Assembly (NCBI GenBank): GCA_964482535.1
Contig: CAYZXU010000042.1
Location: 1-19,392 of the forward strand
Reading direction: 5' to 3'
DNA from: CAYZXU01 sp964482535
GTDB lineage: Bacteria; Desulfobacterota; Desulfobacteria; Desulfobacterales; BuS5
Length of the DNA stretch: 19,392 nt
Part shown: piece after piece, positions 14,945 through 19,392 of the stretch
Layout: each line of letters opens with the position of its first letter
How positions within the stretch are numbered: position 1 is the first letter of the stretch
Translations under genes and position numbers: made by a program
The notes under the pieces: generated by a model
The model's database searches: none
What the model saw: the letters and a program-made list of their open reading frames with translations, nothing else
What the model was told of the DNA's origin: nothing

Positions 14945-15322
14945 ATGCTTGTCGATACTGATGTCCTCATTTGGTATTTAAAAGGAAATGAGAATGCCTA
15001 TCAAGTTATTGAAAATTCAAGCAATTTCTTTATTTCTGTTGTGACCTATATGGAACTTGTCCAAGGAATGAGAAACAAAAAAGAATTAAACAATTTCCGC
15101 AAGGCTCTGCATATTTGGAATGCTAAAATTCTCTATATTTCCGAAGAGATATCTGCCAAAGCAATGTTTTACGTCGAGCAACATTTTTTAAGTCATTCAA
15201 TGCAATTGGCAGATGCGCTCATCGGAGCTACGGCAATTGCTTATGGTAATCCTGTCCTCACTGGGAATGATAAACATTACAACGTCTTGAAAGACCTGGA
15301 AATTAAAAGATTCAGACCATAA
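14945..15322 (+). CDS. vapC: PIN-domain ribonuclease toxin (VapC type)
   Basis: The 125-residue protein is a complete PIN domain. The acidic metal-binding residues expected for RNA cleavage are Asp4 (MLVDTDVLIWYLKG), Glu37 (YMELVQG), Asp90 (QLADALIGATA) and Asp109 (TGNDKHY). VapC toxins cut tRNA or rRNA in the cytoplasm when the antitoxin is degraded. Its ribosome site (AAGGAAG) is inside the antitoxin's last codons. Pairing of a Phd-fold antitoxin with a PIN toxin is a known mixed arrangement. All four acidic residues are present, so the toxin appears active. It is convergent with marC, with only 114 bases between the stop codons. Confidence 0.92.
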   Translation: MLVDTDVLIWYLKGNENAYQVIENSSNFFISVVTYMELVQGMRNKKELNNFRKALHIWNAKILYISEEISAKAMFYVEQHFLSHSMQLADALIGATAIAYGNPVLTGNDKHYNVLKDLEIKRFRP

Positions 15323-15341
15323 CATCTTATAATAATATAAG

Positions 15342-15369
15342 AAAAAAGGGGTCAAATCTTCATTTGACC
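15342..15369 (-). terminator. Perfect 8-bp hairpin with T-run: intrinsic terminator of marC
   Basis: GGTCAAAT (15350-15357) and ATTTGACC (15362-15369) are perfect reverse complements around a four-base loop. Read on the minus strand the stem is followed by CC and six T (15347-15342), the form of an intrinsic terminator 68 bases past the marC stop. The same bases overlap the right copy of the 12-bp inverted repeat. Confidence 0.75.
15343..15354 (+). repeat. Right copy of 12-bp inverted repeat flanking the toxin-antitoxin module
   Basis: AAAAAGGGGTCA is the reverse complement of 14560-14571. It lies 21 bases past the toxin stop codon and runs into the perfect hairpin at 15350-15369. Confidence 0.6.
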
Positions 15370-15436
15370 AGAATATGCGCTCTTCAGTTGTTGCAAGCAC
15401 CGGGTCGGCAAGTGATTAAAATTATGCCTTCCTATA

Positions 15437-16057
15437 TTATTGAATCTGATGCAAACCGTTGACCATAAACTGCACCGCAATTACAGCAAGCAGGAGTCCC
15501 ATTAGGCGTGTAGTCACCCGTATACCTCCGACCCCCATGATTCTGGAAATCAGAGCTGCAAAGCGAAAAACCAGGTAAACGATAAAGCAGGCTATTATAA
15601 TTGTTGCTGCCAGCAAACATGAGTTGACAGGGTTATCGGGATGTTGCTGCCATACTAAAACAGAAGTTATTGCTCCAGGCCCTGCCAGCAAAGGAACCGC
15701 CAGCGGGACTAAAGCAGCATTCTCCTTTATAACCCCTTCACGTTCCTCTTCTGCGCTGGTTTTTATTCCGCTGGGAATCAAACGGAGCATCTGCATTGCA
15801 TAAACAAAGAGAATAAAACCTCCTGCCAGTTGAAAAGCCGGAAGCCCTATTCCAAAAAACCGTAAAATAAAATCACCCGTAAGACCAAAAAAAATAAGGA
15901 TTATGCAGGCCAAAGTACAGGCAATGGCTGCCATCCTGCTTTGTTGTTTAACTGTGCTTTCCTTTGTGAAAAGAATAAAAAAAGACAGATTGCCGAAGGG
16001 ATCCATAATGATCACCAGTGAAATCAGAATCGGCAAAAAGGATTTTAATGTTTCCAT
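15437..16057 (-). CDS. MarC/UPF0056-family inner-membrane protein
   Basis: The 206-residue protein has about six membrane segments and the family-typical start LISLVIIMDPFGNLSFFILFT (about 12-32). The mid-protein motif ALVPLAVPLLAGPGAITSVLV and the C-terminal TTRLMGLLLAVIAVQFMVNGL also match the family. MarC family proteins lie in the inner membrane; despite the name, E. coli MarC has no proven role in antibiotic resistance and the transport substrate is unknown. AAAGGT precedes the ATG. It starts 122 bases after larE, with a hairpin between, and ends at the terminator 15369-15342. It may share the larE/opp transcript. Confidence 0.88.
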   Translation of the reverse strand: METLKSFLPILISLVIIMDPFGNLSFFILFTKESTVKQQSRMAAIACTLACIILIFFGLTGDFILRFFGIGLPAFQLAGGFILFVYAMQMLRLIPSGIKTSAEEEREGVIKENAALVPLAVPLLAGPGAITSVLVWQQHPDNPVNSCLLAATIIIACFIVYLVFRFAALISRIMGVGGIRVTTRLMGLLLAVIAVQFMVNGLHQIQ

Positions 16058-16144
16058 TAAGACCTTTCAAAACAGTTAAAAAAATTTGTGATTATTTTTT
16101 TTAGAAGAGGGATTGTTTACAATCTTTGCAACCCTCCTGCCTTC

Positions 16145-16169
16145 GCTCAATTTTAAACCTAAATTGAGC
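16145..16169. repeat. 9-bp perfect inverted repeat between larE and marC
   Basis: GCTCAATTT (16145-16153) pairs exactly with AAATTGAGC (16161-16169) around a seven-base loop, starting eleven bases past the larE stop. No T-run follows on the minus strand, so it is a poor intrinsic terminator. RNA stabilisation of the upstream transcript is possible. Confidence 0.45.
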
Positions 16170-16179
16170 TCTCATATCT

Positions 16180-17001
16180 TCAGGAATTCGGGCTGCCCTG
16201 AACAGTATAATCTTCCACATCTACTGCCACATGACAAAACCCTGTTTTTTTTAATTTTTCAGTTATTAGCGCTCTGATTTTTTTATCTGAAATTTTTTCA
16301 CGGTCGCCGGCGGTTATTTCAACTCTTGCAACAGTGCCGTGATGCCTTACCCTGCAGGTATAAAACCCAAGGTTAAGTATAATATCTTCAGCCTGTTCTA
16401 TCATTTTAAGGGCGGTTTTTGTAATCATTGTATTATATGGAATTCTTGTGGCAAGGCATGACATTGAAGGCTTGCTCCAGGTTTTCAAACCCATCTCCTT
16501 TGCCAATTGGCGGATTTCATCTTTTTTAAAGCGTGCATCTATCAACGGAGCTGTTATGCCCATCTCTTTGGCAGCTTTAAATCCTGGCCTGTAATCATCA
16601 AGGTCGTTTATGTTTGCTCCGTGCGCCACATGCTGAATCCCCATCTTTGAGCTAAATGTTTTCAGTTTTTGAAACAGATTTTTTTTACAGATATAGCATC
16701 TGTCTTTTTTATTTGCCAGAAAATCGGAATTATTTAGAATGTCCGACTGCAATATTATATGCCTTACTCCAAGATCATCTGCTGTTTTTTTTGCGTCGTC
16801 AATTTCAGTTTTCGGATTTATGGCAGACACCGCCGTAACTGCAACCACCTTATCTCCTAAAATTTCATGTGATAATGCAAGTAAAAGAGCGCTGTCGACT
16901 CCACCTGAAAAAGCCACAAGAACAGAGCCGAGACTCTTAAGATTTGCAGCAAGACTCTCTCTTTTTTTTATAAGATTTTGTTGATTTACTTCAGATTTCA
17001 T
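16180..17001 (-). CDS. larE: LarE-type ATP-dependent sulfur transferase for nickel-pincer nucleotide cofactor
   Basis: The 273-residue protein has the PP-loop SGGVDSALL (32-40) of the adenine-nucleotide alpha-hydrolase superfamily and the LarE hallmark KPSMSCLATRIPY (177-189). LarE adenylates and then sulfurates the pyridinium dicarboxylate precursor of the nickel-pincer cofactor of lactate racemase-like enzymes. Cys182 matches the sulfur-donating Cys176 of Lactiplantibacillus LarE. A CxxC pair (Cys102, Cys105, in DRCYICKKNLF) is also present, as in homologues proposed to bind a [4Fe-4S] cluster and act catalytically. The AAAGGA ribosome site overlaps the end of oppF, and the start lies four bases after the oppF stop, so the genes are coupled. 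No larA, larB or larC is in the window. Confidence 0.9.
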   Translation of the reverse strand: MKSEVNQQNLIKKRESLAANLKSLGSVLVAFSGGVDSALLLALSHEILGDKVVAVTAVSAINPKTEIDDAKKTADDLGVRHIILQSDILNNSDFLANKKDRCYICKKNLFQKLKTFSSKMGIQHVAHGANINDLDDYRPGFKAAKEMGITAPLIDARFKKDEIRQLAKEMGLKTWSKPSMSCLATRIPYNTMITKTALKMIEQAEDIILNLGFYTCRVRHHGTVARVEITAGDREKISDKKIRALITEKLKKTGFCHVAVDVEDYTVQGSPNS

Positions 17002-17004
17002 TAA

Positions 17005-17961
17005 TTATCCTTTATACAGATGACACCAAACCCGGCGCTCCCCTGATATTACTTCTGCAGGCTCCTGCTCCCTGCATATCTTTTTTGTTTCAGGGCAGCG
17101 TGTATGAAACCTGCATCCTGAGGGTGGATCAGAGGGAGAGGGCGCCTCGCCCTTCAGTATCTTTATTCTTTTTTTGTGTATGCCCGGCACAGGCACGGCA
17201 TCAATAAGCGCCTGGGTATAGGGATGCCCGGGGTTACTGATAACAGCTTCAACGGGACCGTACTCAACAATTTTGCCAAGATACATGACAGCCACTTTAT
17301 TTGTAATACTGCTCACCACACTTAAATCATGGGAAATAAAAAGGTATGAAAGGCTGTATTTTTCTTTTAAATCAAGAAAAAGATTTATTATCTGTGCCTG
17401 AACAGATACGTCAAGTGCGCTTACAGGCTCGTCGCAGACTATAAAATCAGGTCTAAGGGATACTGCCCTTGCGATATTTATCCTCTGGCGCTGGCCCCCG
17501 GAAAATTCATGGGGGTAACGGTAAAGTGCGTTTTTATCAAGGCCAACTTCATGAAGCAGCTTTATGGCGTGGCTAATTTTGTCTTTTTCCAGCATGCCAA
17601 ACTGGACAAGACCCTCTGTAATAATATCTATAATATTCATTCCAGGGTTAAGTGATGAAAGCGGATCCTGAAAAATAATCTGAAGCCTTTTTCTTATCTT
17701 TTTTTTTTCATGGCGGGTCATGGCAAAAAGATCTTTTCCAAAAAAAAGAGCCTTTCCTTCACGGGCGTTTTCCAGACCAAGAATAGTTCTGCCGAGTGTT
17801 GTCTTGCCGCATCCTGACTCACCCACAAGCCCAAGAACCTCGCCTTTTTTAATTTTAAGGCTTACTCCGTCAACAGCTCTGATATGGCCTGTTGTTTTCG
17901 ACAGTATGCCTCTTTTTATGGGGAACCAGGTTTTTAGATCTATAACTTCCAGTATGTTCAT
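17005..17961 (-). CDS. oppF: Peptide ABC importer ATPase, OppF/DppF type
   Basis: The 318-residue ATPase has Walker A GESGCGKTT (47-55), a Q-loop in IIFQDPLSSLNP, signature FSGGQRQR (153-160), and Walker B plus D-loop CDEPVSALD (176-184). The C-terminal oligopeptide/dipeptide extension contains GCRFHTRCPETKKIC and a final Cys near WCHLY, a four-Cys arrangement that binds an Fe-S cluster in some relatives. It would power uptake of oligopeptides or related ligands as a heterodimer with OppD. It starts 24 bases after oppD; no clear ribosome site precedes the ATG, which suggests coupling. Dpp-like transporters can also carry heme or nickel ligands, so substrate is open. Confidence 0.93.
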   Translation of the reverse strand: MNILEVIDLKTWFPIKRGILSKTTGHIRAVDGVSLKIKKGEVLGLVGESGCGKTTLGRTILGLENAREGKALFFGKDLFAMTRHEKKKIRKRLQIIFQDPLSSLNPGMNIIDIITEGLVQFGMLEKDKISHAIKLLHEVGLDKNALYRYPHEFSGGQRQRINIARAVSLRPDFIVCDEPVSALDVSVQAQIINLFLDLKEKYSLSYLFISHDLSVVSSITNKVAVMYLGKIVEYGPVEAVISNPGHPYTQALIDAVPVPGIHKKRIKILKGEAPSPSDPPSGCRFHTRCPETKKICREQEPAEVISGERRVWCHLYKG

Positions 17962-17985
17962 TTTTTTGTCTGACAGCTTATTGGT

Positions 17986-18972
17986 TTATAAGTTCGTTGA
18001 TACAAGTTTTTCTGCAATAAAACATGCTGCTTTGTGATTATTTTCCAAAACATGCTGCTTTGGAACCTCATTTTTACACCTGTCAAAAGCATGGGGGCAT
18101 CTGTCGTAAAAATTACAACCCTTTGGATAGTCAAAAGGTGAAGGAACCTGACCGGAAATAGCCTGGAGCCTTTTTGAATCAACCTGAAGCTTTGGAATCG
18201 ATTTTAAAAGCCCCCTTGTATAAGGGTGCGCGGGACTTGAAAAAATATCCCCGGCGCTTCCTTCTTCCACAATTTTTGATGCATACATCACAAGAACCCT
18301 GTCGCACATTTCCCATATTACCCCCATGTCATGGGTTATGAGCAATATTGATGTGCCTGAACGCCTTATATCCCTCAGGAGTTCAAAAATCTGGAGCTGT
18401 ATGGTTACATCGAGGGCTGTTGTGGGCTCATCCGCAATAATAAGTTCCGGTTTGGTTATAAGCGCCATTGCAATCATTACCCTTTGCTGCATGCCGCCTG
18501 AAAGCTGGTATGGATAGGCGAACATTTTTTCTTTTGCATCGGGAATACCTGCTTTTGTCAACCATTCTTCCGCAAGTCGCCAGGCATTTTTTTTGTCTGT
18601 TTTTTTGTGAAGTAAAAGCGCTTCAACCATCTGGTGACCTATTCTGTGCAAAGGAGAAAGAGCAGCTCCGGGCTCCTGGAAAATCATGCTTATGGCATTT
18701 CCCCGGATTTTTCTCATCTCTTTTATGTTCAGGTCCAGTAGATTTTTTTCATTAAAAATAATTCTGCCATTTTCTATGGCCCCTGCCGGTAAAGGGATAA
18801 GTCTGAGTATGCTCATAGCTGTAACTGATTTTCCGCATCCTGACTCACCCACCATGCCCAGAATCTCTCCCTTATTAACAGAAAACGAAACCGAATCAAC
18901 GGCTTTAAAAACCCCCTGATCTGTTTTAAAGGTTACGACAAGTTTTTCAACATTAAGCAGTTTTCTCTTCAT
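17986..18972 (-). CDS. oppD: Peptide ABC importer ATPase, OppD/DppD type
   Basis: The 328-residue ATPase has Walker A GESGCGKSV (42-50), a Q-loop in MIFQEPGAALSP, signature LSGGMQQR (157-164), and Walker B LIIADEPTTALD (177-188). The C-terminal region has the OppD-type cysteines (GCNFYDRCPHAFDRC and a later AACF). The start ATG overlaps the oppC stop codon by one base (TAATG), a sign of translational coupling. With OppF it forms the nucleotide-binding pair beneath the permeases. LSGGMQQR rather than LSGGQRQR is the usual OppD/F difference and supports the assignment. Confidence 0.93.
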   Translation of the reverse strand: MKRKLLNVEKLVVTFKTDQGVFKAVDSVSFSVNKGEILGMVGESGCGKSVTAMSILRLIPLPAGAIENGRIIFNEKNLLDLNIKEMRKIRGNAISMIFQEPGAALSPLHRIGHQMVEALLLHKKTDKKNAWRLAEEWLTKAGIPDAKEKMFAYPYQLSGGMQQRVMIAMALITKPELIIADEPTTALDVTIQLQIFELLRDIRRSGTSILLITHDMGVIWEMCDRVLVMYASKIVEEGSAGDIFSSPAHPYTRGLLKSIPKLQVDSKRLQAISGQVPSPFDYPKGCNFYDRCPHAFDRCKNEVPKQHVLENNHKAACFIAEKLVSTNL

Positions 18973-19392
18973 TATTCAATACTTGTATATCTTTTAGGAT
19001 CAAAGGCATTTCTTACACCCTCACCGACAAATACGCCGCAAAGCATCACAACAAATAAGGCTGAGGATGGATAAAGAATCAGCCACCATGCCCACCTGTA
19101 CTGCTGTGCCTGGTAAAGAAGTTCACCCCAGCTTGGAGTCGGAGGCGGAAGCCCGAACCCAAGATAATCAAGGGCTGCAAGGGCTCCGATTGCGCTCACA
19201 AGAGAAAAAGGGAAAAAAGTTATAACCGGCACCATGGCATTGGGAAGAATATGTTTGAATATTATCTTCTTTGAAGAAAGCCCCAGGCATTTGGCTGCTT
19301 CGACAAATGGCTCTTTGCGCAGGCGGAGAAATTCCGCCCTCATATAATATGAAATACCTATCCAGTTAAAAAGTCCATAACAAAACAGGAGA
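18972..19392 (-). CDS. Peptide ABC importer permease, OppC/YejE-like, N-terminus beyond window
   Basis: The open frame runs to the right edge without a stop. The in-frame Met at 19343 is internal, because conserved permease sequence (GLFNWIGISYYMRAEFLRLR) continues upstream of it. The visible 139 residues hold the binding-protein-dependent transport motif EAAKCLGLSSKKIIFKHILPNA (the EAA loop contacting the ATPases) and at least three membrane segments. They end GVFVGEGVRNAFDPKRY. The LDYLGFGLPPPTPSWGELL and WWLILYPS segments recall YejE, the permease of YejABEF, as well as OppC. The stop overlaps the oppD start. The binding protein and other permease lie outside the window. Confidence 0.9.
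   Translation of the reverse strand, partial: LLFCYGLFNWIGISYYMRAEFLRLRKEPFVEAAKCLGLSSKKIIFKHILPNAMVPVITFFPFSLVSAIGALAALDYLGFGLPPPTPSWGELLYQAQQYRWAWWLILYPSSALFVVMLCGVFVGEGVRNAFDPKRYTSIE

Noticed and set aside
15432..15620. Minus-strand frame overlapping the end of marC
   Set aside because: It is an out-of-frame shadow of marC with no protein signature.

Overview
The window reads as a chromosomal segment of an anaerobic bacterium that runs the methylmalonyl-CoA (propionate/succinate) pathway. The best guess is a sulfate-reducing or syntrophic Desulfobacterota of the Desulfobacterales type. This rests on gene content (methylmalonyl-CoA mutase, epimerase, MeaB, a carboxyltransferase pair without a biotin carboxylase, succinyl-CoA synthetase, class III CoA-transferase), not on any phylogenetic marker. 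Every gene except a two-gene toxin-antitoxin module lies on the minus strand, so transcription runs from high to low coordinates.

Layout, in the direction of transcription. (1) 19392-17005: the end of a peptide-type ABC importer: a partial inner-membrane permease (OppC/YejE-like) and two ATPases (OppD, OppF). (2) 17001-16180: larE, four bases behind oppF and probably in the same transcript. Then marC (16057-15437), closed by a perfect hairpin terminator near 15369-15342. (3) 14560-15354: a plus-strand Phd/YefM antitoxin and PIN toxin pair with its own sigma70-like promoter and palindromic operator, bracketed by a 12-bp inverted repeat. It looks like a small inserted cassette. (4) 14320-10197 and on to 9169: a compact operon of a NifU-type Fe-S protein, a class I aminotransferase, methylmalonyl-CoA epimerase, methylmalonyl-CoA mutase and the MeaB chaperone, with a good promoter at 14421-14393. 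(5) 8944-5071: a biotin carboxyltransferase set made of an acyl-CoA carboxyltransferase (12S/MmdA type), a 74-residue small protein, and a PycB/OadA-type carboxyltransferase fused to a biotin carrier domain, closed by a hairpin at 5058-5010. (6) 4882-1554: sucC, sucD and a CaiB/BaiF CoA-transferase. (7) 1476-1: an AEC-family carrier and a secreted lytic transglycosylase cut by the window edge.

Read as a pathway, blocks 4 to 6 interconvert propionyl-CoA and succinate. The biotin-dependent pair moves a carboxyl group between oxaloacetate/pyruvate and propionyl-CoA/methylmalonyl-CoA. The epimerase turns (S)- into (R)-methylmalonyl-CoA, the B12 mutase (guarded by MeaB) makes succinyl-CoA, and SucCD harvests the thioester as ATP or GTP. 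The CoA-transferase could instead recycle CoA onto an incoming acid. No biotin carboxylase and no Na+-pumping membrane subunit is present, which favours an ATP-independent transcarboxylase. I saw no rRNA, tRNA, CRISPR array or transposase gene.
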